Origin: Rhexocercosporidium sp. MPI-PUGE-AT-0058
Lineage: Eukaryota > Ascomycota > Leotiomycetes > Helotiales
Reading direction: 5' to 3'
Assembly: GCA_020746875.1 (NCBI GenBank)
Contig: JAGTJL010000019.1
Location: 1,054,001-1,118,000, forward strand
Length of the DNA: 64,000 bases
Each line of letters starts with the position of its first letter. Position 1 is the first letter of the stretch. Under the pieces are notes generated by a model. The model was not told the DNA's origin. It worked only from the letters and a program-made list of their open reading frames with translations, and did not search any database. Shown here in pieces: positions 24,553-35,943 of the stretch. A program made the position numbers and the translations under genes.

Positions 24553-25686
24553 ATGGCACTGTATGATTCTTTCTATTATTCTTTGCCCCGCGGTATTGCC
24601 ATTCAATAATTATGTCTCTCATGCTGACCTGTGTCTAATTAATCCTTCTAATAGAACACGATTTTCTGACACTCTGGTAATTTCCAGCAGCAACAATCCT
24701 TCCAACAGCAGTTTTCCCAAGCTAGATTACAACATACGCGCCAAGAAATGGAGAATTGTCTTTTTCTGTACTTGCACAGCGCTGGACTCGGTTGCCATAC
24801 CAATTGTCCTATACATAATTTTGAACTATATGACAGATCTAGATAAATCTACTGGTAAGAACACGCTTTCCTGGGCTGCACTGACTGACCCATTTCAGTC
24901 TACTTGATCCTCTCAGGGACCCTCTACGGCACACTAATCTTCGAATTCTTGCAGCGGATGTGGAGACTATGGAAAAAGAGCTCGAATTGTCGAGTAGCCA
25001 ACACGGGGCGCTGGGATGTGAGTGATATATCCTGATCTAGGAAGAGTGCTAATGAATCGCTTAACAGTTTGACTGGTTCCATTGGAACAGCGCGTTAATT
25101 TTGATAGTAATCATTGCAGAGATTGCAACAGCAACAAGTACCGACGAACCTATGGTTCGGCTTCTCGCCATGCCATCCTCTTCCATCCTGTTTGTTTTCA
25201 GCATCGAAGTTCTTCTCATTGAGCTGATGCGCGCATTTCGTATCAAAGCACCATTTAGAGTCTCCTCAGTGGCGAAGGGAGAATATTTGCGGCCGGCACT
25301 GTTCACGCTGATAGAGGATGTCGTTGCTGTTGATGGAAATGGTGGCTCTGCATACCGTGTGAAATTGAATACTCGATATGAGGCCAGTAGGGACTTTCGA
25401 CGTCTGTTGGTGTTCATGACTTGGTTTTGGATGGTGCCGTCTTTGTTGGTTGCGGTTGCAACGAGCGTGGTGGTATTCTGGCCTCATTTGTTACAAAGAG
25501 ATTTTGCTTACATCGTATGTATATCCTTGTGATTCTACTTTGACTTTACTGATGATGGAGAAGATTGGATGGTCCGCTCCAGCTGTTTTTGTCACATTCT
25601 GGGCAGCTGTTACCATTCTAATAGTTCAATTCGCCCTCAGGAAAGAAAAGCGGAATTGGGCCAATGATGAGAATCTACTCTTGTAA
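24553..25686 (+). CDS. Conserved fungal integral membrane protein, unknown function
   Basis: Five exons (24553-24560, 24655-24854, 24899-25017, 25068-25514, 25564-25686) encode about 298 aa, with all phases closing. The very short first exon contributes only MA plus two bases before a GTATGA donor. The protein has several membrane helices: around IVFFCTCTALDSVAIPIVLY, VYLILSGTLYGTLIF, ALILIVIIAEIATA, LAMPSSSILFVFSIEVLLIE, MVPSLLVAVATSVVVF and APAVFVTFWAAVTILIVQF. Conserved landmarks shared by a fungal family I have seen are FDWFHWN, LRPALFTLIEDVVAVDG and LNTRYEAS. The family has no established function. It is neighboured by the P450-reductase gene 850 bp downstream on the same strand; no functional tie is visible. 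Confidence 0.7.
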
Positions 25687-26539
25687 ATAGTTCTAGGATA
25701 CGGCAGCATTAGAAGTACTTGAAGCTTTCATTTAAATTTTGTTATCAATATTTTGCATGTGTGCTTAAACATAACTGCTGTGTCAGATTTCACTGTGCTC
25801 AGCAGCTCAGCACATTCAAATGACGTCTACTTGGTATTTGGAGGAAATAAACGCTTACACTGTCTCTATCAGTACGAGCCTCAGCAAGGACTTGTGGACA
25901 TTCGTGCGATCGAAACTGGCAAACTTGTGGGGGAGGATCTATTAGAACCACTCTACTGGGAGGGGGTTACGTCCCTCACCTACCAAGTACACCGCAACTG
26001 AGCTGCCCTGGTCACTTACTGCATCCTACTGTAATCTACCAAAAGTTTGATGTCGCAGCACTTCTCTTGAATGCTTACTACCCTGCAGCGCTTCGGGTCT
26101 TTAATCCATTGTAATTTAAGTGCCATGGTTTCCGAACAACCAAAGTTCTGTCTGCAGCCGCTGCGCCACCACATGTTCGAAGCAGCTTAACTTTGACAGA
26201 ATCAGCTCAAAGGAACCGGATTAATAGAAACGGAAATCTTAAAATAAGAGCATTGAATGGCGGGATAATACTCATGAACTCAAAAATCGCTGGGTGACGT
26301 TTCGCGTGGCCGGCCGGCCGGTTGGTCCGGGCAGATCGCTCCACCCAACTCTTCCGCGCCCGTCAACAAGGAGTACACAAACAAGAGGACCAACGATCAG
26401 GTATAACTGGTAATCTATCCTGCCTGCACAGGATATTAATACAAGTTGTCATCCGGTCTTTTACATACCAACAAATCATCACTCAATTATCTTTACTCGT
26501 TGATTTACTTCTTGATTGGCAGGTTCTTGCGTGCTGGAG
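25687..26539 (+). other. Intergenic; upstream region of the P450-reductase gene
   Basis: An 82-codon ORF at 25753-26001 has no recognisable motif. A (GGCC)n-like GC-rich palindromic stretch lies near 26308-26322. Nothing else is supported. Confidence 0.4.
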
Positions 26540-29500
26540 ATGGCTGTCCCCCAAACTATACCTATTCCGGGTCCTTCTCGTAAGTCACTCCCTTGGATAT
26601 TGGATCATACTCACCTCTGTTCAAGCCTTACCAGTCCTTGGAAACAGTTTGGACATCGACATCAGTGCGGGCTTAGATTCATTAAACAGACTTTCGGAGA
26701 AGTATGGTAGGTCACGAAGCTTATGGATCTCTCTTCCTCATCGCCACTAACGGCACGCTTCTGAAGGGCCTATATTTCAGCTGAGTTTTGCTGGCGAAAG
26801 TCAAATCGTGATCACAAGTCAAGAGTTGATGGATGAACTGTGCGATGGATCACGTTTCGTCAAAGTTGTTACTAGCTCCCTAGAACGGCTTCGTGACGGA
26901 GTTGGAGATGCTCTGTTCACTGCACACGAAGGGGAGGCTAACTGGGGGATTGCGCACCGGATTCTCATGCCCATTTTTGGAACAGCAAAGATACGAGACA
27001 TGTTTCCACAGATGAAAGATATTGCAGACCAGCTGTGTTTGAAGTGGTACGTGGCGATGAATCAGCAAATCGGAATGAGTTACTGATGTTTTGTAGGGCA
27101 CGGTACGGATCGGAACATTCCTTGGCAGCCACGGAAGATTTCACGAGATTGACTCTGGATACCATAGCTTTATGCTCGATGGATTTTCGTTTCAATAGCT
27201 TCTATCGGGACGGGAGTTTGCACCCTTTCATTATCAGCATGGGTGGATTTCTGAAAGAGGCAGATAAGCGATCAACTCTTCCGAATTTTGTCAACGACCT
27301 CCGGATAAAATCGACAAAGAACTACAAGCACGATATTGCAACGCTGAAGAAGACTAGCCAAGGAATCCTTGATAGCCGTCGTGCTCATCCAGTGGAGACA
27401 GATGATTTGCTCAACGCGCTTCTCTTGGGAAAGGATCCAGTGACTGGTCAAGGGCTGAATGACGAGGCTATTATCAACAATCTGATCACCTTTCTGGTTG
27501 CCGGACACGAAACAACGTCGGGACTGCTGTCTTTTGTACTATACTATCTGCTCAAACATCCAGAAGAGTACAAGCGAGCGCAAAATGAGGTCGACAATAC
27601 CATCGGGACGAACAGCATAACAATCGAGCATTTGTCCAAGCTTCCGTTCATCACAGCAGCCGTGAGAGAGACTTTGCGGTTGATGCCAACAGCACCTGGA
27701 TTTACAGTTGCTGCACGTGAAGACACTATCATTGGAGGGAAGTTCCACGTCCAGAAAGGACTGCCACTGACTTTGATCCTTGGTCAAATTCAACGCGACG
27801 AAAGCTGTTGGGGTCCCGATGCCAAAGAGTGGAAGCCTGAAAGAATGCTGGGGGAGAATTTCGATAAGATCAAACCAAACTCTTGGAAGCCGTTCGGAAA
27901 TGGCACCCGAGGATGTATAGGGAGGGCATTTGCCTGGCAAGAAACTCTGCTTGTAAGTTTCTCCGTCACCTGATAGGTTGCTCAGATCTAATGCCGATAG
28001 GTGCTTGCAATGCTTCTGAAGACCTTCGATATCAAACTTGACGATCCAACATACGAACTCCGGATTAAAGAGTCTCTGACCATAAAGCCAGACGGCTTTA
28101 GAGTCCGTGCAACGTTGAGGCATCATATCAATCCAGCCACTCTAGCCCAAAACCTGCATTCCGGCTCAAACTCGCCAGCACCAAGATCTCTCGCCAGCGA
28201 GCCATCAATGGAGAGCGTGAGGTCCCGGGCTGCGGAAGCCAAGTCCGCTGGAAAATCTTTGAATATTGTGTTCGGGTCCAACGGTGGAACGTGTGAAGCC
28301 CTTGCTCATCGTCTAGCAAGCAACGCTTCGAAACACAAATTTAAGGTGGCGTCAGTTGGTACAATGGACAGCGCCGTGGAATCTCTGTCGTCTGATCAGC
28401 TCTTGATTGTCGTTACTGCCTCGTACGACGGAGAGCCTGCAGACAATGCTAGAAAATTTGTGAGAATGCTGCAAAACTCGAAGGATAGTGTGGCCGGAGT
28501 CTCCTACGCTGTCTTTGGCTGCGGTAAGTTAACATGTCCGCTTCATCGAAGACTACTGATCAGACATAGGGAGTCGAGACTGGCACCAAACCTTTCACTA
28601 TATTCCTATTCTTGTCGATGACTTGCTTCATAAAGCTGGCGGTACAAGAATGATTCCAGTCGCAAAGTCTGATGTCAGCACCAGTGATGCATTCTCGGAT
28701 TTCGAAACATGGGAAGAGACTCAGTTGTGGCCTGCTCTCGTATCAAACTTCGTGGTCGGAGCTTCAACGGACTCCGCAATCTCGGATGCCCCGGGAGTTC
28801 AAGTAAATATCACTCATCCGAGGCAAGTCCTTCTACATCAAAATGTTGCGGAAGGTGTCGTGACTCGCTCGGAAACTCTGACACAGAGCGGTCCTGTGAA
28901 AAAGCACCTTGAAATCCGCTTACCGCCAGGCATGACTTACCAGACTGGGGACTACATTTCAGTCCTTCCACTGAATCCATCGAAGACTGTGCAACGAGCA
29001 CTAGCCTGCTTTCAACTTCCTAAAGATAGTGTTTTGGAAATCGAATCTGCTATCTCAACTTCGTTGCCGCTGACAATTCCAATATCAGCTTCTGATCTGC
29101 TCGGATCGTATGTCGAGCTAACGCAGCCAGCTACTCCCAGGGTAAGACCTTCTTCAACAAAATTCGAAAAGCTATTGCTGACATTCCACAGGATGTCAAG
29201 AATCTTGCAGCACTAGCTTCATCCGAGCCGACTCAGAGATATCTCTTGGACTTAGCCACCTCCTTGATGACTCCCGAAGGCCGTTACAGCCGAGCGTCGA
29301 TCCTTGATCTCCTCGAAAAGTTCGGGGACATCAATTTACCCATCGGGTCGTTCCTGGAAATGCTTACACCCCTACGAGCTCGCACATATTCCATCTCATC
29401 GGCGCCATCGTGGAATGCATCACACGCAACGCTGACAATCTCCGTTCTCAATGAACCGGCACGATTCGGCCACCGGCAGTTCCTCGGAGTAGCCTCGAAT

Positions 29501-30031
29501 TACCTGTCCGAGGTACAAGAAGGGGATGTGATTCGTGTTATGACACGCCCTTCCAACCCAGCCTTTCATCCACCTGAGGACCCAGAATCTTTCCCGATTA
29601 TTATGGTGGCTTCGGGCTCTGGACTTGCGCCGTTCCGAGGCTTTTTACAAGAGCGGATGCTTCAGCTCCAAGCAGGATCGAAACTCAAGCCTGCTCTCTT
29701 GTTTTTCGGTTGTCGCTCTGCTGTCCAAGATGATTTATATCGGACCGAGCTGGATGAGTTGGAAGAAGCTGGAACTGTGAAAGTTTTCCGGGCGTATAGC
29801 ACTGGCTCAGAGTCAATGCATGTTCAAGAGAGGCTATGGAAAAGCAACGCGCTGGTCAAAGAGCTGTGGGATGATGGAGCTAAGATGTTTGTTTGCGGGA
29901 GAGTGGACATGGTGGAAGGCGTTAAGGGTGTGCTGGGTAAGATACTGGCAGGTGGTCGAGAGGGACAAGAGTCTAAGGAGATGGTGACTAAGTTGAAGTC
30001 TTCTCGTTTCGTTGTAGAGGTTTTTTCTTGA
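26540..30031 (+). CDS. Self-sufficient cytochrome P450 : NADPH-P450 reductase fusion (CYP505 type)
   Basis: Seven exons (26540-26579, 26626-26706, 26767-27046, 27097-27952, 28001-28523, 28570-29141, 29192-30031) give about 1063 aa, the usual length of BM3/P450foxy-like enzymes. P450 half: proline-rich start IPIPGPSPLPVLGN, I-helix [17 protein letters not shown] (ExxR), and heme loop [15 protein letters not shown] with the Cys ligand. Reductase half: FMN domain with [15 protein letters not shown] and [15 protein letters not shown] domain with [11 protein letters not shown], and NADPH domain with [16 protein letters not shown] and FFGCRS. The family carries out subterminal hydroxylation of fatty acids using electrons from its own reductase. 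No N-terminal membrane anchor is present, so it should be soluble, as for CYP505. The terminal stacking residue is Phe (FVVEVFS), where CPR-type enzymes have Trp. The FMN loop SNGGT in place of SNTGT is mildly unusual. Confidence 0.92.
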
Positions 30032-31065
30032 TACTCTAGACTTTTAGCAATGTAAGATTTTCGGTTTTAAGATCTTGCGAGCATCCGAAGTTTGGTAAAA
30101 GTGACCTTGCACTAGTTCACTGTCATCCACTAGAGCTGTCACGGTTATTTATGAGTGACGAGAGAGAACTCATTTTTAGTGGGCCGAGATTTCATTGTGG
30201 GGAAAGTGATGTTACTAGTTTCACGTTTAAATTTCTAGGAAAACTTCTTCCAGTCAACAATTTCAAGATAAGGACGCTGGGAAAATAAGCGAGTTCGCCT
30301 GGAACGCCCTGAATTAAAGTGAGCGTAGGGCTAGGATTACCCCGCACTTAGCTGAAACTTTGCGCTGTAGGGTGTGGCCATAGGGTGTTTTGGTGAAGAA
30401 ATACCCCACTTCTAGCTGAAATTCCGAGGAAAGAATAACTGCATTCTTCTTTCTCGATTCTCGTTCATGTACGACACATGTACGACTCTAGAGACTACAC
30501 TAGCTGCACATCTGCAACTCACCTGACAGGACTGGTGGGTAGACTTCCTCATCTCTACCGAATTTGAGACTCATTATTGGGATAGTTCCTCACCTTATCA
30601 TGACTCCTGACTCCAGTCTAGTAATTTGAAACCAATTCCATCTGGTGGCTGAGGCGTGTATGACACCAAAATCTCCTCTAGCAATTCGTACGTCTCTACA
30701 ACGTATTTATCAAGACATTAAAATTTCTACGTATTATTTCCTGATCGTGGCACTATACCCGGGACTTTTGATGGGGAAAAAAAGCCTTAAGATTACCTAA
30801 TTACAAAAATGTTTGAACATATCATTGGATGTGCGTATGGACCGCAGCTTTTCCTTGGCGTGCTGCACGAGTGCGGCGGGCAGAGCCACAGAAATATAAC
30901 GTGTGGACTGAGACCATGCAACTTCTCGATCCTGCTCATCTAGCGACTTTCTCGACGACGCCCTCCCTAAAAGGCTCTGGTATACAAGCAAACTGGTTCC
31001 TCCACCGTTACAATCAATGTTCGGGAACCAAGACAAGGAAAAAGACAAGGTTGAAGTTACCTAGA
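30032..31065. other. Intergenic, no gene seen
   Basis: About 1 kb. Two imperfect copies of a roughly 22-nt segment (TACCCC, then AGCTGAAA) occur at about 30338-30359 and 30402-30423. The rest is unremarkable 3' UTR and promoter sequence. Confidence 0.35.
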
Positions 31066-32975
31066 ATGCGTCCACAAAAAGTTGATCTTGGCCTGGACGA
31101 GGTCGTGTCCCCATGGGGAAGACAAGTCCAAGACGGCCCTCAGAACGAGTTTTCAGTCGATTGGAAGGCTCATTTAAGAGAAGATCCAAATCGTCAAAGA
31201 ATCTACCAAACCCTCGACCTAGGCATCGCAGAGTTCCGCATTTTGGTTCTTCTTCCGTCCGCCGAAGAATCATCCACACTAGAATGCCGATTGCGACTAG
31301 CTTCTTTCGACTCATGTGAGAGCTTCGAAGCTCTATCATATGTATGGGGGATCCGGAATTCACATCTGTCATAACGCTGAATGATGTACCATTTTCGATC
31401 ACGCCGCGTCTTGAGGAAGCACTGCGCCATCTCAGATATCAGGACACACCCCGAATACTTTGGGTGGATGCATTATGCATTGATCAAGCAAACAATAGCG
31501 AGCGGCGGTACCAAGTTGGTTTGATGCGACAAATATACTCTAATTGCACTTCTGGGATCTTGTGGTTGGGATCGGATGAGGAGGGTATTTTGGCTCGCGC
31601 GATGACTGTATTGACTAATATTGAAGGACATGACATCGAGAGTCTCGGTTTCGATATTGAACCTGGATTTGATCGTGGTCCGGATGAAGACGACCGCCCG
31701 GAATACAAATTGCATTGGAAGGACTGGAGAGCAATCCAGGAGCTACTAGTGAAGAACCCTGTGTGGAAGAGGGTGTGGATTATGCAAGAGCTATCACTTG
31801 CACCGAAGTTCGCATTGACATCGGGCAAGGCAATCCTGGACTGGAGTGTCATTGAATCCCTTCTTGGGATGGACAGGCACTACACAGATGCTTTCCACGC
31901 GACTTTCGGCCATGGCAGCGTGTCAAGATTGGCATCCGATACGTTCTCTACTGCCCAAATTATCAAGAGTCAACGAAAGCTTTGTCGCGAGGAAATCGAT
32001 ACAACTGGAACCACCCTTCTTGATGTGTTGGCTAGATTTCGATTTACCGAGTCCACAGATCCCAGAGACAAAGTTTTTGCGCTGTTAGGTCTCGCTTCAG
32101 ATCCGCTAGGTATCACGGCTGACTACTCCATGGACGTTGATGCAGTTTTCACCGATGCAGCAGTTAGAATAATTAATAAGCTCCAGAATCTCGATATCAT
32201 CTGCCAAAGTCAATGGCAGTCTTTCAGTAATCCCAAGCGGCGTCAAGGTCTTCCTAGTTGGGTTCCCGATTTCTCATGGCCTGGGACGGGTACCTTCTTA
32301 TTTGCTCAGAGGGCGATATTTGGCGCTGGTCGGCCGGTATGCAAAACTCCCATGAAGTTGACATCGGGAAAGATGTCCCTCAACGGACATTTTGTCTCGT
32401 CCTTGACCATGCATAATACGACTTCCCAGGCAAATCTCACAAACCGCTTTGGTCACATAAGCGTTGAAGAAAGTTGGGCAAAAATTATGCAGTGGTGGAC
32501 CAAATGTCAAGCCGTTAACGAACAAACGTATCTCAAGGAAGATTCCTTCCAAGCGTTTTGGAGGACTATTGCTGCGGACCGCAAACGTCCATACCGACAA
32601 CATATGCAGCGATTGTCCAAGGAAGACATCGCAGCAGACAATGCTTTGATTCGTGCAATTCAAGATGGGACAGAAGAGCATGATATGTTGGGTGACATGC
32701 GTTGCTATGGCATGATTCTGGAAATGTTATCGACTTCGCGATTCTGCCTAACGGATTCGAAGCACTTCTCCATGGTTCCTGTTGGCTCCGAGACTGGAGA
32801 CATGCTAGTAGTGCTGGATGGAGCAAAGGTCCCCCTTGTACTGCGGCCGGTTCCTTGTGATGAGCCTGCGAATATAAGTGCTTTTTCAGTTGTCGGTGGG
32901 GCTTATGTTCATGGCTTGATGGATGGAGAGGCGATTACAGGTGCTTTTGAGGAGAGGGCTTTTACCATTTCCTAG
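31066..32975 (+). pseudogene. HET-domain (heterokaryon incompatibility) protein with a 1-nt frameshift
   Basis: The first segment (from ATG 31066) runs MRPQKVDLGLDEVV and carries IRILV-like and ECRLRLASFDSCESFEALSYVWG, the opening of the HET domain. The next expected residues, DPEFTSVITLNDVPFSI, are in another frame (ORF from 31344). The switch is at a run of five G (31346-31350), where six would restore a single frame of about 636 aa. Later HET motifs are intact: LRHLRYQDTPRILWVDALCIDQ, ERRYQVGLMRQIY, GILWLGS, WIMQELSLA, and LLDVLARFRFTESTDPRDKVFALLGLA. The C-terminus has AYVHGLMDGEA, which is typical. HET proteins trigger cell death after fusion of unlike strains. It may be a true null allele, a phase-variable run, or a base-calling error. 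No intron explains the shift, because it falls inside the motif. Confidence 0.75.
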
Positions 32976-33220
32976 AAATGTTCGGACTCTTCGTTATTGA
33001 CAGGAGTAAGATCTCTTGTTGCTGACTCTGAGATCGTTGAAATGGAATATCGTAGACACAACACCGGGTTAGCATGTTTATTTATGCTGTAGGCTTTGCA
33101 TAGTCGCTTTACGCTAAGGGACATTCTGTTGATCTTGATTGCTTTCATTCGTCGCTTCACGAATCATAAAATTGTTTCTAGTTGACGTACTGCTTCTTCG
33201 TTTCAAGTCCTTCCTCGAGC

Positions 33221-34246
33221 TCAGGCCCATGGATCAAGAATAAGCTTGACACCACTAACCCCCTTCTGCATACGATCAAGCACCCCATTAATAGAACCAA
33301 GACCACCATCAACCTTCTCAACAGGCAATGGAACAATTCTCTCACTAGCTAAACTCTGAGGAAGATACGTATCAAAAGCCCATTCAAGCAACCCTTTATT
33401 CTCCTCCTCGAGTAAAGTCGTCGACCAAGACTCGAAAACACGAGACACCCCCTCTGGAAGCGTTTCCGGACCGGAGGCAGGCTGGAGAGCGTACAACTTA
33501 CCACCACCCTGTGCTGCGACGACAGAACCTGTGATAGCGAGAGTATCCGGCGTGGAGATCGTGTCGACGATTAAGTCATAGGGACCCTCACCAACGAGCG
33601 CTTTGATGACTGAATCATTGTTCTGGGTGTGATCGATAATCTTGACCGCACCGAGCTTCGAAACAAAAGCATTGTTCCTAGGAGAAGTAGTGGTGACCAC
33701 CGTGTATCCAGCTTGAGCAACGTATTGCACACCAAGAGCCCCAACACTCGACGAACCTCCATAGATCAAAACCTTCTTCCCCTTAGGATTTGACTTTCCG
33801 TCCAAACTCGGCCGATCCAAACCCGCACGCCCAGTGAAGAGTCCAACAATAGTTGGTAAATTCCCCGTCAAGCTTGCCGCAATCTCAACATCGACACCTG
33901 GCGCAAGCTTGCTAGTGGTAGTCTCATGAACGAGTACATATCTCTGGAAAGCTCCATACTGGTTTCCAAGCGAGCCGAATTTCTTTACGGCGGCCACTTT
34001 GTCCCCGACATTGAAGTTCTTGACTTCAGAGCCGACGGCTTCGACTGTTCCCCCGAATGATGAACCGAGAATAGCTGGATATTGTAGTGGGAAGATGGCC
34101 AGTTTTGCTATCTTGTACTCGATGGGGTTAAAAGCGATGACTTCGCTTTTGATGAGTAGCTCGTGAGGGCCGGGCGTGTAAAGCTCGACTTCTTGGACGA
34201 CCAGCAGGCTCTTTGCGGAAGGGACGATGGCTGCTAAGTTCGACAT
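33221..34246 (-). CDS. Zinc-less MDR-superfamily oxidoreductase (alcohol dehydrogenase / trans-enoyl reductase-like)
   Basis: Single exon, 341 aa. The GroES-like N-terminal half has YTPGPHELLIKSEVIAFNPIEYK, ILGSSFGGTVEAVGSEV and FNVGDKVAAV. The Rossmann half has KVLIYGGSSSVGALGVQYVAQAGYTVVTT (NADPH-binding glycine pattern) and ends VSGVKLILDPWA. The catalytic zinc Cys and the structural Cys cluster of true alcohol dehydrogenases are missing, which places it with fungal CipB/LovC-like NADPH-dependent reductases. The substrate is unknown. Some relatives act in trans with polyketide synthases, but no synthase lies in this window, so a stand-alone quinone or enoyl reductase is equally likely. It shares the strand with the NmrA-like gene upstream. 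Confidence 0.85.
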   Translation of the reverse strand: MSNLAAIVPSAKSLLVVQEVELYTPGPHELLIKSEVIAFNPIEYKIAKLAIFPLQYPAILGSSFGGTVEAVGSEVKNFNVGDKVAAVKKFGSLGNQYGAFQRYVLVHETTTSKLAPGVDVEIAASLTGNLPTIVGLFTGRAGLDRPSLDGKSNPKGKKVLIYGGSSSVGALGVQYVAQAGYTVVTTTSPRNNAFVSKLGAVKIIDHTQNNDSVIKALVGEGPYDLIVDTISTPDTLAITGSVVAAQGGGKLYALQPASGPETLPEGVSRVFESWSTTLLEEENKGLLEWAFDTYLPQSLASERIVPLPVEKVDGGLGSINGVLDRMQKGVSGVKLILDPWA

Positions 34247-34903
34247 GGCTTTTCTTGGTTTTTGATAATCGCGGTTGAGATATTTTCGTTCGAAGTTGCC
34301 AAGAGAGCAAGAGACTGGGTATGGATATGTAGTTGAAATTCCTGAACGGAGCAGGAACTCACCATGATTATATATATTTCAACTTCACAATAGTGACAGT
34401 CGGGTTCCATTACCGATCCTTGGACTACAATTAGCACAGTATTGCGACAAAAAGCCAAAGGATTGCAAAGCAAATGCTGTTTGTAAGCATATGTCTCGAA
34501 TCATGTGATGTGAAATTTACGAGGCGATTGGTTGAATCGCAGTATCTTGTTTTGAATTGCAAGAGATCATCTCGGTCTATTCGATCTTGGATAAACGCGA
34601 GGCCGAGCTCAAGTTTTCCGAAAGTCGAGACCATATACTACGTCGTTGGATGCTGTATGTAATACTGTGTCAAGGCTGACAATGAGCCGCGCCATGAGAT
34701 TAATAACCAAGGGTTCTCGCTTACGAGATGGGTTGCGTTATGGATGGAAATTTCGGACTTAACGCGGCGAGCAATTCGAAGGGCATGCGTCATGCCACAA
34801 CACAAGAACGAAATCGAGACAGATCCTCAAACAGTTGGTAGAATTCATTAATACGCAAATGAAGTTCCCAACAATCCCCTCTTCACATTTATCTTTCAAT
34901 AGT
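34247..34903. other. Intergenic, no gene seen
   Basis: About 650 bp between two minus-strand genes. It should contain the promoter of the MDR oxidoreductase and the 3' UTR of the NmrA-like gene. No coding stretch is supported. Confidence 0.4.
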
Positions 34904-35943
34904 CTAAACAATCTCACCTCTTACAACCTTCCCAACAACGTCCTCCAACCTCTCCCCTCCAACATCAAGCAATTCATTCCCCTCCTTTGCGTTCACCAAC
35001 TTCGCTCCTTCCTTCCCAGAGAAGATCCAAGCCCTAACCCAAATATAAAATGCCTCCAAGAACTCTCCTTTCTCCAAGCTACCGCCCGCAATGTCCAACT
35101 GCTCCTTCGAACTCGTCTTCTCAAGTTCCCACTTGGTGCCAGTCACTTTCTCAAGAGCAGCCACAATCTCGTTCTGCGAAACAGAGAAAGACTCGATTTC
35201 GATGAGTTTATTGCGTGTTGTTTCTTCCGCCGTGGTTAGGATAGCAACGACAGCTTGCCCAACTGTTGACAGAATCGTGACGCTGAACTTCGAGTCGCCT
35301 GAATCCCAAATTTTTGCACTGCTTGTTGGCGGTAGGCCGATGTCCAGGAAAGAAGCTTGGAGTGCCCTAGAGTAAAGTCAACCTCCAATCCATCAGACAG
35401 ATTGGAGTATGTCTGCATTTCGTCACTTACCAATCGAAGAAAACCCCCGTGTTCAACGCCGTCCAACAAAACTCCCTCCCCTCTCTCCCCGCCACCTCGA
35501 CTTTCTCATCCAGCAACCTCACAATATCTCTCTTCCCCTCATAAACCTCCTCCATCGGTGTCCCCTCAACAATCATATCATGGCTCGCCCATTCATTCGG
35601 CATATATCTCTTTACCCCAGCTTCGTACGCAGCCTCAATCAAACCCCCTTGCAGCTGTGCAGCTTCATCGTTGAGAGTGCAGATCAGAACATCTTGGCCT
35701 CGAAGAGCTGTTACGAGTGAGGAGCGTGATGAGAGGTCGGCTCTTTTGATGGTTACCCCTGGTGGGAATGTGGCTTTTGAGGTTGGGCGGGAGAGGGCTG
35801 AGACCTTAAATTGACCAGAAGAGAGGAGTGCAGCTACAATTGGGGAGCCAATCGTGCCACTTGCCTGCATTTTATCAGAATGAAACAGCAATTACACGTC
35901 GTGGTGTACTCACTCCGGCAACGATGACGTTCTTGAATGTCAT
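34904..35943 (-). CDS. NmrA-like / isoflavone-reductase-like NAD(P)-binding protein
   Basis: Three exons (35943-35914, 35864-35431, 35366-34904) encode about 308 aa. The first exon supplies MTFKNVIVAG and the second continues ASGTIGSPIVAALLSS, together giving the GxxGxxG Rossmann loop, followed by KVSALSRPTSKATFPPGV for NADP phosphate recognition. Further landmarks are LRGQDVLICTLN, AGVKRYMPNEWASHD and the Trp codon split across the second intron (TG/G). It belongs to the atypical short-chain dehydrogenases. Members are either reductases of phenolic substrates or, like NmrA, redox-sensing regulators. The catalytic Lys and Tyr of reductases are not obvious, so either role is possible. Confidence 0.82.

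Noticed and set aside
24563..24907. ATG-started 114-codon frame at the membrane-protein gene
   Set aside because: The first part matches no relative. Using the upstream ATG at 24553 with an 8-nt exon and a GTATGA-TAATAG intron gives a start in phase with the conserved part.
25753..26001. 82-codon plus-strand ORF
   Set aside because: No motif, no splice partners, and no similarity to a family I know.
26306..26324. GGCCGGCCGG palindromic stretch upstream of the P450-reductase gene
   Set aside because: A short GC palindrome with no known fungal operator match.
30338..30423. Two imperfect 22-nt direct repeats
   Set aside because: Only two degenerate copies with no flanking structure; could be chance.
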